Assembly: GCA_009193035.1 (NCBI GenBank)
Contig: SWDT01000002.1
Location: forward strand, 744,001 to 808,000
Length of the DNA: 64,000 nt
Reading direction: 5' to 3'
Source: Halicephalobus mephisto
Lineage: Eukaryota; Nematoda; Chromadorea; Rhabditida; Panagrolaimidae
Position 1 is the first letter of the stretch; the number at the start of each line of letters is the position of its first letter. The notes under the pieces are model-generated. The model made no database searches and was not told the DNA's origin. It saw only the letters and a program-made list of their open reading frames with translations. Made by a program: the position numbers and the translations under genes. Positions 11,901 through 22,307 of this stretch are shown piece by piece.

Positions 11901-13183
11901 TAGTCCAAACACATTGATTACATTCAGTTATACTCAATCCTCTGTCGGAATGCAATCCTCTCATCGACTACATTGAGTTAGAATCAAACAATGTGAAAAC
12001 TGTAATCACAGGCTCTTACATCTTAATTCCATTCAGTTACACCTGATTTCAGAAAATTTATACATAGATGTTGCACAATCAACTGCGTCTGGTCAAACAG
12101 ACTTGATTACGGTCAATTACAAGTTGTTTATAGCACCTGCACACAAATCGTAACCTTTGATTTTGTAACAATTTGCGAAATGTGACGAAAATACAACACA
12201 ATCGTCACATTTTCCATAAATATTTGGCATTTGTGATGGAAATTAAAACTTAATAATGATTTCCATTTGTTACTGCCCCGAAAGTTACGCTTTTTGTGTA
12301 ATTTCTGAAAATTTTATAAAAAAATTATTTTTTTATTTTTATTAAAAATTAACTTATTTCAGATGGAGACTTCTTTGCTCCTTTTATTAAAAAAACAGAT
12401 GTACTTTCGGCCTATATAGAAGACGTCGCTAGATCCATTGATTTCAAATTTTACCAAAAATCAAAAGTGAAAGATATCGATACTTACCAGTTTACCCTCG
12501 ATCCAAGTAATTTCGACTACAGTAATCCTGAAAATTGTGGATATTGTCAACAACAAAGTTACAATCTTTTCGGTCTAAATTTAAATGTGAATTCTACGCC
12601 GTGTCTTCCTAAGGGAATTTTGGACATTGGTGGAAAAGAAACCAATGGAAGTAATCCACTTGTTCATGTTATGCTTTCTCTTCCGAATTTCCTTGATGCA
12701 GATGACGTCATTTTGAAATGGTTTCCCAGAGCTAAACCAGATCCAAGTGAACATTTGACAACTTTAGACATCGAACCCACAACAGGCAGTGTTCTTCGAG
12801 CAAATAAACGACTTCAGATAAGCATTGCCGGAGGGGCTGTTAATGAAACAGTATTTCGTATCGTTCCAAGTGGGGTGTATCCCATCGCTTGGATCAACAA
12901 CAGTTATCTTGCTGATGACAAAACCATCAAAAATTTGAAAGATGATTTAATAACTCCTAAAAAAATAGTTAGATTAGTTTCATATATTGTTGGAGTCGGA
13001 TTTGGAAGTTTATTAATATTAATCGGCGTTGGAGCATTGCTTATTCGAAGATCCAGTTCAAAATCTAAAAATAAATCATCCACTCCCGCGGCTACCAATG
13101 ATCGTCATAGTCCTGATATCGGCAGCTTCAGATACACTGGTGAATTCGGTGACAGTAATCTAAGAAAAAGAACTCAAAATTAA
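8941..13183 (+). CDS. CD36/LIMP-2 family scavenger receptor (SCAV type)
   Basis: Six exons (8941-9066, 9370-9545, 10444-10750, 10795-10920, 11392-11593, 12363-13183) give 585 residues. The layout is that of class B scavenger receptors, which bind lipoproteins, lipids or lysosomal cargo: a short cytosolic N-terminus, TM1 at about 12-35, a large N-glycosylated lumenal domain, and TM2 near 505-530 before a Ser-rich tail. Family motifs include VGPYSY, FDPETSC, FFTFMNI and VKVSDLLFNGF. The lumenal part has many Asn-X-Ser/Thr sites and cysteine pairs near the membrane. The exon 2/3 junction replaces the usual Arg after GPYSY with Ser, so that boundary is less certain. A MITE sits in intron 5. Confidence 0.9.
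9960..10380 (+). repeat. Tandem repeat in scavenger receptor intron 2 (~128-bp units, 3 copies)
   Basis: Three consecutive copies of a unit containing GAGATAACTTTTTTCATTTT, a TTAAAGAAGATTAATTTTTA stretch, AATCACAAAAATATTAAATT and a TTTTTTGGTCTCAGTTGGAA-like end, with a few differences between units. Confidence 0.85.
11726..12056 (+). mobile_element. Palindromic MITE, copy 2 (in scavenger receptor intron 5)
   Basis: 331 bp; left and right arms of about 150 bp are inverted copies starting TTTTCTGAAATCAGGTGTAA. The centre contains TTTTTAACCGGAAACAAACG. Same orientation as copy 3. Just before it (about 11660-11710) lies a fragment resembling the 1400-1440 and 42480 repeats (GTTGGTCTCGAAGGGAAATA). 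Confidence 0.92.
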
Positions 13184-13189
13184 GAATAC

Positions 13190-13825
13190 TGTCATTTTTA
13201 AATCTATTCTAATTTAATTTAAAAAATAAATTTATTTAATTTAATTTAAAAAATAAATCTATTCTAATTTTATTTAAAAATAAATTTATTCTAATTTAAT
13301 TTAAAAATAAATTTATTTAATTTCATTTAAAAATTAATTAATTTAATTTAATTTAAAAATTAATTTATTTAATTTAAAAGTAAATTTGTTTAATTTTATT
13401 AAAAATAAATTTTATTTAAAAATAAACTAGTTCAATTTCATTTAAAAAAATTATTTATTTTACTTTATTAAAAATTTATTTTATTTTATTTAAAAATAAA
13501 TTAGTTCAATTTCATTAAAAATAAATTAATTTAAAAATTTAATTTTATTATAAATTAACTAATTTTTATTTTATTTAAAAATAAATTAGTTCAATTTTTA
13601 TTAAAAATAAACCCGATACAATTTTGAGTATCATCAATACAGTACAGTACGCAATTTCATAAATGTTGTAATTTCTTTATACAGTAATACGAGAGTACTG
13701 TAGGTTACTGTGATGTTCGGAATAAATTCTTAATTATCAATGAAATTTTTAAAGATCTAACTTCAGAACTTGTGATGTCTGAAAAGAATTATATCAGCAG
13801 TCCCAAAATTACAATCATACCGTAA
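13190..13825. other. AT-rich spacer between convergent genes
   Basis: Between the scavenger receptor and PIG-X stop codons lies a degenerate tandem array of AATTTAATTTAAAAATAAATT units (13195-13610), then a partial relative of the 2745-3020 palindrome (13675-13760). No coding potential is seen. Confidence 0.6.
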
Positions 13826-15578
13826 TTAATCTGATTTCTTTTTTCCTTGAGATCTCATTAATTCAGATCCAATCCACCAGATAAAACCAACAACGAAGAT
13901 AGCTGTTCCAATAATGACGATTTTTTTCTGTTTTAAATCTCCAATTGGAATCTGGATGACATTTTTACTTTCCGAATACGGTTGAACATTGAACCTCATA
14001 TATTCACATTTAACTTGCGATTTTCCACAACCACAAGGAATCTAAAATTAAAATTTTTTAAATAATTTAATTTTAAAAATAATTAAAAATTTTTTAAATA
14101 ATTAAAAAACTTTAAAAATAATCAAAAAAATTTTTAAATAATTCAATTTTAAAAATAATTTAAAATTTTTCAAATAATTAAAAAACTTTAAAAATAATCA
14201 AAAAATTCTTAAAATAATTTAATTTTAAAAATAATTAAAAAATTCTTTAAAAAATTTAATTTTTCAAATAATTAAAATTTTTTAGATAATTTAATTTTTA
14301 AAATTTTAAGAATATTTGATTTTTAAACTGACTTTTCTGACAAATCTTTTACAATTTTGATCTGCAAAAATTTCTGTTTTGTTATTTTTACAAGTTATGA
14401 AGACTTCTGGAGTCTGGAATTTCACTTCTGCTTTTTTTTCGGTTTCAGAAGGATAATGATATCTAATATGAAGAGGAAATTGCAATTCATCTTCTATTAT
14501 AAATAACTTCCTGATTCCATTTGTTGAATAAAAATAAATCGGTTGAGTTGGAGGAATCGTTTCATCATATGCCGGAGCTTCCGTGTTGAATACAGTTCCT
14601 TCATTATAACAATGTTTCAAAAGACTTGAATTTAAACTAAAATCATCATCATCGATACAAATACCAGAACTAAAGAAATTTTAAGTTACATATAACTCAT
14701 AAAATAAGTGTGAAGTAAAAAACAAAACTAAAATAACAAATTTCCTACTGTGAAACTAGATTTTTAGGTAAATTTTAAAAGGCTTTGGATCAGTCTAAAG
14801 GATTTAAATCATGGATATGGGTGAAAAAGGAAAACAGAATATTCTGGAAGGATTTAAACTAGCCTAACAAGACCTAAATTAAAAAGATAAAAATTGACTA
14901 ATGTTCTGGAAGGACCTAGACCAGCCTAACAAGACCTAAATTTAAAGATAAAAACTGACGAATGTTCTAAAAGGACATAGACCAGCCTAATAAGACCTAA
15001 ATCAGTACTACGTGGAAGCGAAAGAACCACTAAATGGTCTGGAAGATCTAATTGGCTTTTAAAACCTAAATCAGAATTACCTAAGTGCAAAAATAGCGCT
15101 GAATATCCTAAAAAACCTAGCTGTGATCTGAAAAACCTAAATCAAGATCACCTAGGTATGAACGCAGCGCCATATCTTCTAACTTAAATTACTCTTAAAA
15201 GACTTAAATCCACAATTATTTAATATAAAAATACTACATAATATCCCAAAAACAACCACTTTTAAGACTTCACAATTACTCAATAAGAATTAAAAACAAA
15301 AAAAACTCACTTGGCTGTATCCACAAAAGCGCCTTTGGGCACGACAATTCTGTAAGCCAGTTCGCAATCCATAAACCTATTCATACTGGATATTTTCGTT
15401 TTCACTACGTAATCACGATGGAAACCATTATTTTGAAGCTAAAAAAATAAAAAATACAAAAAATATGAAAAAAATAAAAAACCTCATAATGTACGATTTG
15501 TTCCTGAACAGCATCCAGCCACTTGCACGATTCCACTACCGAATCCACAAAGAACAGCAGTAGGATTACTCTCATCAT
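13826..15578 (-). CDS. PIG-X/PBN1, subunit of GPI mannosyltransferase I
   Basis: Exons 15483-15578, 15311-15438, 14333-14669 and 13826-14041 give 258 residues, the length of human PIG-X. The family protein is an ER type I membrane subunit that stabilises PIG-M, which adds the first mannose to the GPI anchor. Visible: signal peptide 1-17; the family opening GFHRDYVVKTKIS; the FNTEAPAYDE segment; the signature PLHIRYHYP; TPEVFITC; then a C-terminal transmembrane helix at about 228-247 and a basic tail GKKK that could act as an ER-retrieval signal. The ATG is the first in the frame that begins a signal peptide. It starts 331 bp downstream of the nekl-3 stop, so it may be the last gene of the mdt-22 cluster. 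Regulation not visible. Confidence 0.88.
14780..15140. repeat. Degenerate tandem repeat in PIG-X intron 2
   Basis: Several units of about 60-75 bp with the core AGCCTAACAAGACCTAAATT, alternating with a GTTCTGGAAGGACCTAGACC-like stretch and decaying toward the 5' splice site. Confidence 0.65.
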
Positions 15579-15589
15579 CCTAATAATCA

Positions 15590-15900
15590 AAAATCATATA
15601 TGAAATATATATAAAACAATATTTTCAAAAATAAACTTTGGCCTAAAAACCATAAAAATCTTCATAAAAAATTTAATTTCCGAAAATTACATAAAACCCA
15701 TATAAAAATTCCACAAATTATGCAATTCTACAAGTATATAAAATGTAAAATCATACAAAAAGTATATGTATAACAATTTCTTCCAAAAATAGAACCTGGC
15801 CTAAAAACTATAAAAATCTTCATAAAAATTTAATTATTCAAAAATCATAAAACCCATATATAAATTCCACAAATTATACGATTATCTAAGATTTAAAACC
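15590..15900. repeat. Duplicated ~160-bp segment between nekl-3 and PIG-X
   Basis: Two tandem copies beginning CAAAAATA(A/G)A and including ACTATAAAAATCTTCATAAA and AACCCATATAAAAATTCCAC. No coding sequence. The spacer would carry the nekl-3 3' UTR and, if the genes are an operon, the trans-splice signals for PIG-X. Confidence 0.65.
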
Positions 15901-15909
15901 ATATAAAAT

Positions 15910-17578
15910 TCATTTCTGTTGTTTGTTCGAAAAATGAGCATACATCTGTTCTGCTATTGTCGCGACTTGATCAGCATCCATTCTTTTTGACGCATCGTTA
16001 CAAATACAATTAGAAATCAAAAGCCTCATCTGTTGACTGTAAATATTACTCGGAATCGGCGGATATTCACATCTTTCTATTTTCTTAATTAACGCAAAAA
16101 GATTCATTTTTTCTCCAAAAAACGGACTTTGAAGAGCTGCCATTTCATATAAAAGACATCCAATCGACCAAATATCCGATTTAAAGTTGTATCCATCGCC
16201 ATTCATTCTTTCAGGAGACATGTAATACGGAGTCCCAACAACACTGTGCGCATTGTAAGTCTGGCTCGAAAAGAACCTCCCTAATCCAAGATCTCCAAGT
16301 TTGGCAATTCCCTGTTTCGTAATAAACACATTTGCCGGCTTTATGTCTCTGAAATTAAAAACACAATAATCATGTCATTATAAAAATTACAAATATACTC
16401 CGTTACAAAATTGTTTTGAATTGAATTTATGAGATTTCTTAGAAAATTTTAGGATTGTCGCAAAATAAAGAAAAGTGTAAATGAAAACAGCGCGAGTCGA
16501 TTTAAATGGTAAATTGCCAGATTTGACACTTTTTACTTCCATAATAACTCGCTCGTCTGCGCGGGAATTCAAATCACATTTTTAGAAAACAAAAATCATC
16601 TCACCACGAATTTCTGAAAGTTGCCAAAACTGTCATAAACAAAAAAGCGAGTAGATTTAAGTGGTAAATTTCCGAGGTTTCTATCTCCAAAAATCTCTTT
16701 CTTTTTCGCAAAACTACTTTTTAAAAATTATAATATTTATAAAATTTCAAAACTTACCTATGCATAATTCTTCTAGAATGCATATAAGCCAAAGCTCTAC
16801 AAATTTGAACAAAATATTTCCAAATTGTTCTTTCAGGTAATAATCTATGATTTTTTTTAAATTGTCTCAAAAGTCTGCTCAAGTCCCCAGCATCGGCCAA
16901 TTCCAGAACAATATATAAATCTTTTTCAACAATAAACGATGAATAATATTTGATGATATTTTCATGATTTAATTGTCTTAATAAATCAATTTCCTTGAGG
17001 CAATCTTCTCGAGCTTTTTTATCTTTCATCACATGAAGCTAAAAAAACTATTATTAATTCCATATAAAAACAATTTTCAAAGAATTTTATAAAATTCCAT
17101 ATAAAAATATTTAAATTTTCATATAAAAATATCTTTTTTAACAATTTCTATATAAAAACTTGAAATTTTATAAAATTCCATATAAAAATATTTAAATTTT
17201 CATATAAAAACATCTTTTTTAACAATTTTTATATAAAAATTTGGAATTTAATAAAATTTTATATAAAAATATTCAAATTTTCATATAAAAATATCTTTTT
17301 TAACAATTTTTATAAAAACTTGGAATTTTATAAAATTTTATATAAATTTTCTTTAAAAAATTATATAAAATGCTTTTAAATTTTATATAAAAAATAATTC
17401 TTTAAAATTTCATATAAAAACTTACTTGAATTTTCTTCAACGCAACAAGTTCATTATTAATTTTATTTCTTGCTCTGTAGACTTCTGAGAATTGACCTTT
17501 TCCTACCTTTTTTTCCACTTCCATATTGTCCAATTTTCCATGAAGAGCATTATAGTCATTTTGAGGACTTGTTGCCAT
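15910..17578 (-). CDS. nekl-3: NEK6/7-type serine/threonine kinase, NEKL-3 ortholog
   Basis: Exons 17426-17578, 16758-17038 and 15910-16348 encode 290 residues, almost only a kinase domain. Gly loop GKGQFSEV at 26-33, catalytic Lys48 in VALKK, HRDIKPAN with Asp146, and activation segment [13 protein letters not shown] with Asp164. The DLG in place of DFG and the [13 protein letters not shown] stretch are hallmarks of NEK6/NEK7. In C. elegans NEKL-3 acts in the epidermis for molting and clathrin-mediated trafficking with NEKL-2 and MLT partners. The ATG at 17578 is the first in frame. It lies 226 bp downstream of the HAP40-like stop, so co-transcription is likely. Introns 1 and 2 hold repeats. 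Confidence 0.93.
16470..16730 (-). repeat. GCGCGGGAA-type dispersed repeat in nekl-3 intron 2
   Basis: Contains GCGCGAGTCGATTTAAATGG, TTGCCAGATTTGACAC, AACTCGCTCGTC and TGCGCGGGAATTC in order, followed by a second, incomplete copy (GCGAGTAGATTTAAGTGG). Confidence 0.75.
17070..17420. repeat. Tandem repeat filling nekl-3 intron 1 (~76-bp units)
   Basis: Three to four copies of a unit of CCATATAAAAATATTTAAAT, TTTCATATAAAAATATCTTT and TTTAACAATTTTTATATAAA. It occupies nearly the whole intron. Confidence 0.8.
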
Positions 17579-17804
17579 TAGATTTAGAATATCATCAAAA
17601 ATATTAATCAATTTTAAATTCGTTCGTTATCTATCGATATCAGCAATTAGAGAAAAATTTTTCTTTTTTCAAAACTGCCATAGGGGGTTGGGTTTGTCCG
17701 TAATCACCTTGACGACACGACACGGTCGACGAAAAATTCAACTTGCACATAAAACTAAAATTTTTTTTTCTGTCATAAAATTTAAAAACATACTTAAACT
17801 TACA

Positions 17805-19977
17805 TCAAAAATCTCCATATTCCACTTTTGAATTTTTTTCTCTTTTATTCATTGTATGAAAATCGAACATTTGCCTCATTTTTTCTCTCGAGGATAATGT
17901 TGGATCCTCCATAATCTGTTTCATCTCAGGCCTAAAAATAAAAAATAATTTTAAAAAATTAGAAAATTACTAAAAATAAAAAATTATTTTAAAAAATTTT
18001 AAAAACAAAAAAGTAAAAATTTCAAAAATGAACAAAAATTTTAAAATTACTTCAAAAAACAAAGAAATTTCAAAATTGCTTTAAAAAACAAAGAAATTTA
18101 AAAAATAAACAAATATTTTAAAATTATTTTAAAAAGCAGGAATTCAAAGATTATTTAAAGAGAAAAATTTTAAAATTATTTTAAAAAATACAGAAATTTT
18201 AAAAATTACTTTAAAAAAATTTTAAAATTATTTAAGGAAAAAAATTTCACAATTACTTTAAAAAATAAGGAAATTTCAAAAATTACTTTAAAAAATAAGG
18301 AAATTTCAAAATTATTTAAAGAGAAAAATTTTAAAATTACTTTAAAAAATACAGAAATTTTAAAAATTACTTTGAAAAAAATTTTAAAATTACTTTACTT
18401 TAAAAAACAGAAATTTTAAAATTATTTAAGGAAAAAAAATTCCAAAATTACTTAAAAAAACAGAAATTTAAAGAAAAAAATTTTAAAATTATTTAAAAAA
18501 ACAAACCTGACATCTCTTATTTCATCTATATAAGATAAAATTTCTTTTGATAAATTTTTTCCTAAATCATCTAAAATCGGAACAAGAAATTCAACATATA
18601 TCGGATTTGCTTTAAATTTGTTTCTTTCTTTTACAGCTTTCACAAAATTACTCATTTGAATAAATTCGTTTTTGTTCAAAACACTCGTTCTCAAATTAGT
18701 TCTAAAATTACCATCATAGTCGTTCAAAATCGATTTTCCAAGTTCATTTTGGGTCAAATTTCGTTTTAAACTAATCAAAATAAAATCAATTTCAAAAATT
18801 TTCATCATTTCTCGAATTTTTTCTTCTGGAGATTCTGCTGCATTATCTTCTGTTTCTTTTTTCGGAAATTTTTTACAAAACGGTTGCCAAAGATAAAACA
18901 AATCACATATAGGTTCATTCATGTCCTTGAAATTATTACTATTCATTATTATTCTTTTAAATAAAGCAATTTCATGAAAAAAATCCGTTTGCATAATTCT
19001 CGCTGATTTGACATAATAACGATGAGCATGTTCATATTTTTCCAAAGATCGAAAACAATCTGCCATTTCAGCAAACGTTAGACCTGCCAATTTAACGAGA
19101 TCCATTTTAATAGACAAATCGACTGCTTTCAAATAATGTTCTTCCATCAAGTCCCCGAGATCAGTAAAAGCTGCAAAAATAAAATATTACAAAACTCAAA
19201 AACAACTCTTTAAAGTATCTTGTGTAAAAATTTATATTTCATAATGCAGTAATTTTATATTATTTCGTACCAGCAACTATAAAAATCAAAAATTAGCATT
19301 ATCATGAAATATTTTTAATGTGAATTTCCAGAAAGTTCCAAAAACTAAAGTAACTTAGGTGGTAATTTTAGTTTCCTAACTACACAATTTCGTAATCAAT
19401 ATTTTAGAATTATACTTTGTCTATATAAATCTAAAAACATCTAAATCCAGACCACATTAAGCATAAAAATTTTGGTCTTCTAGGTTCTATCTATAAAAAT
19501 CTAAAAACATCTAAATCTAGACCACATGAAGTACAAAAACCACTGTCTACCTTCTAGGGCTAATTTCCATATATGAAAGTCTTTCTAGATACTCAAAAAA
19601 CATAATTAACGCCAAATATCCTTTTGGAAACTGATTATTTTCTTATATGATATTATAAAAATTACAAACTGACTTGAATATTTCATCTCTGATCGCTGTT
19701 TGTAAACCTTGTAATAAGTCCTTGCTGTTTTTAAATAAAACATTCTTTGGTCCAGTGGTTTGCCTAATTTTCCGAAAATATCGGCCATCGATCTGTAAAC
19801 TTGGGCTACTTGTTCGAATTGCTCAAATTCCACCATATCATGAGAAATCAGCCTCAGATGAGCTATGATATCTTCCCATTTGATTTTATTGAAGAGTTTT
19901 GACGATTTTTTAGTTTTATCCATTACCATTTTGTATTCCTTCCAAAGATCACGATAAACAGGCCGTTCTTCCTCCAT
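17805..19977 (-). CDS. HAP40/F8A-like helical-repeat protein (huntingtin partner)
   Basis: Exons 19674-19977, 18507-19170 and 17805-17931 give 364 residues; human HAP40 has about 370. The protein is wholly helical and soluble. Three features fit HAP40: an N-terminal block around LWKEYKMVMDKTKK with a following basic patch; two TPR-like hairpins (FEQVAQVYRSMADIF; AGLTFAEMADCFRSL with YEHAHRYYVKSARIM); and a C-terminal half with a Phe/Ile/Leu helix (EIDFILISLKRN) and a final amphipathic helix. HAP40 fills the cavity of huntingtin and links it to Rab5 endosomes. The match is from memory of length, order and pattern, so a generic TPR protein remains possible. The ATG directly follows a TTGTTGCAG acceptor, 184 bp below the mdt-22 stop, which is typical of an SL2-type downstream gene. 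Confidence 0.55.
17940..18500. repeat. Degenerate AT-rich tandem repeat in HAP40-like intron 2
   Basis: Many short units alternating TTTTAAAATTACTTTAAAAAA with ACAGAAATTTTAAAAATTAC fill the intron. Confidence 0.7.
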
Positions 19978-20161
19978 CTGCAACAATATATAATAAATAA
20001 TAAAAAAAATTAAAATTAAAATTATAAAAGAAAAATTAAAATTATAAAAAAATAAAAAAATTAAAATTATAAAAAAATAAAAATAATATATAATAATAAA
20101 AATTAAAAATATCAACTGGAATAAAACCAGAAAATAAAAGTAAAAATTCAAATTTAGTTTA

Positions 20162-20999
20162 TCAAAAATGTCGATAAAACTGTTCTTGAAATTCCTTGTC
20201 CAAGTTTTCAGAAATAGCCGCAGTCACTATCCGTAATTCGTCGTAATTCTCACTACATCTGTTGATCTGGCTTTTGAAGTTGTTGTCGCTTCTGTAAATA
20301 ATATGAAAATTGCAAAAGAATATCCAAAACTTAAAAAGTTTCTAGGAAATATTCAGAAAATAAAACTTTTAAAATTAAGTTTTTATTTTAAAAAAATTAA
20401 AAGTGGTTTTTATTTTTTAGAAAACTTTTGAAATTAAGTTTTTATTTTAAAAACATTTAAAAAGAGGTTTTTATTTTTTAGAAAACTTTTAAAAACTATG
20501 TTTTTATTTTAAAAAAATTAAAAAAGTGGTTTTTATTTTTTAGAAAACTTCCAAAAACTATGTTTTTATTTTAAAAATTAAAAAACCTACTGAACGACGG
20601 CTTCGTTGACAGTCCTGAAATCCCTGAGAATCATGAATGATTTTACGTCGTTATTTAAGGCTAATAGTTCTTCCAGAGCTTTGATAATCAACAAGGACCT
20701 CGTCATGACTTCGTAACGGACCGTGTTGTAGTGAGCAGCTTTGGAACTTTGAGGAGCTCTGTAATATTCGTCTGCAGTCGGAATCTGGAAATAAATGTCT
20801 CTAATACAGTATTTAAATAAATAAGACTCACTTTGACGGCACTCATGAGATTGATGATGTTTTCGTTGGCGGATTTCATGGCATCCCTTAATCGCCTACG
20901 GTAATCCGAAAGTTGCTGGGTTTTCGAAGCCATTTTTGTGTTTGCGGCTTGTTGAGAACGGACAGGGAGCCCGGATCCGGCGGTTGGAGGTCGATTCAT
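20162..20999 (-). CDS. mdt-22: Mediator complex subunit 22 (Surf5 family)
   Basis: Exons 20832-20999, 20591-20784 and 20162-20291 encode 163 residues. MED22 is a head-module subunit of Mediator and transmits activator signals to RNA polymerase II. The family core is seen: LSDYRRRLRDAMKSANENI (the YxxRLxxD opening helix), an acidic region with IKALEELLALNDDVKSFMI, then DFRTVNEAVVQ, the most conserved Surf5 segment, and a final coiled helix. A serine/proline-rich leader of about 25 residues precedes the domain. A TTTCCAG acceptor lies 11 bases upstream of the chosen ATG. An alternative start, Met23, would drop the leader. It heads a head-to-tail cluster with the HAP40-like gene, nekl-3 and PIG-X. 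Confidence 0.85.
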
Positions 21000-22307
21000 T
21001 CTTTTGAAATCTGGAAATTTAAAAATCCATATATAAAAAATAAAATTTATAAAAAATTCAAAAACCAATCAAATTTAAAACCAACTAAATAGTCACAAAT
21101 TACAGACGAGTTGATGATAAAAGTGATTGTTAAATTAATTATTTAAAAACAAATTCGAAAAAATGAAAAAATAAATTCGAAAAATTTTGAATTTATCGAA
21201 CTTCGAAAAGCCGATGTGCGTTGGCGCGAAGGAACAAAACGCCAAACGAAAAATTTGAACATTTTAATTTTTTTTAATTTTTAATTTTAGAGAAAAATAT
21301 GCATATATTAAATCTGATTATTTAATATATTAGAAGTAACTGAAGGTATTAATGAATAATAAAGTTAAATATGTGGATTTTTAAATAAAAAAATGAAAAA
21401 AATTAATTTTAAAAATGTTCCTAAAAAAAATTAAAAAATTAAAATTTTTCGAATCAGACCTTTCAGGCACCAGAAAGTCCTTTAGAAGTTTTTATTAATG
21501 AATTTAATGAAAACAGAAATAATTAACAAGAAAAATTTGGATTTTTTTGAATCAGAATTTCATCAAAGGATTCTAGAATCCTAAAATTTCGCAACAGATT
21601 CTGAAACTTTTTAAAATTTCGTGAAAATTGCTGAAACATTTTAGACTTTAGCGAGGACTTTCGGAAATTTCTAGAATTTTATGGAAAATTGGAATTTTAG
21701 AATTTTATAGAAGATTTCAGAATCCACAGAAGCTTCATAAATTTTCTAGAATCTCAGAAGCTTCTTAAATTTTCTAGAATCTTAAAGATAATTTAGAAAT
21801 ATTCTAAAATTTAATAAAAATTGAAATTTCTAGGATTTTTAGAGAAATTAGTTTTTTAGAATCTCAGAAAATTCCGAAATTTCTTCGGAGCTTCTGGAGT
21901 CTTCTAGAATCTGATTTAAAATTAGAAATATTCTAGAATCCAATAAAAATTTGAAATTTCTGAAATGTTCTAAGAAATTATAGTTTTTGAGAATCTTACA
22001 GGAGCTTCTGGAGTCTTCTAAAATCTGATTTAAAATTAGAAACACTCCAGAATTCAATAAAAACTTGAAATTTCTGAAAAGTTAGAGTTTTCTAGAACCT
22101 CGTAAGATTTCTGAAGTTTTTGAAATTTCATAGAAACTTCTGGAGCTTTTTTGAATCTTATGTAAATTTCCTAAACATTCTAGAATCCAGATCTTAGGAA
22201 TTAAGATCTCAAACTTGAGTTTTGGGGATTCTTCTCGAGACAATTTCGTAAGAATTTTCATTTCTACTTTTATAAGAAATAATTTTTCAGTTTTGTCAAA
22301 ATGCGAA
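21000..22307. other. Intergenic region between GT92 and mdt-22; no gene
   Basis: AT-rich. From 21440 to 22200 it is a degenerate tandem array of about 60-70 bp units with TTCTAGAATC, CTTCTGGAGTCTTCTAGAAT and TTAGAAATATTCTAG motifs. The mdt-22 promoter should lie at 21000-21400. Open frames here are repeat-derived. Confidence 0.6.
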
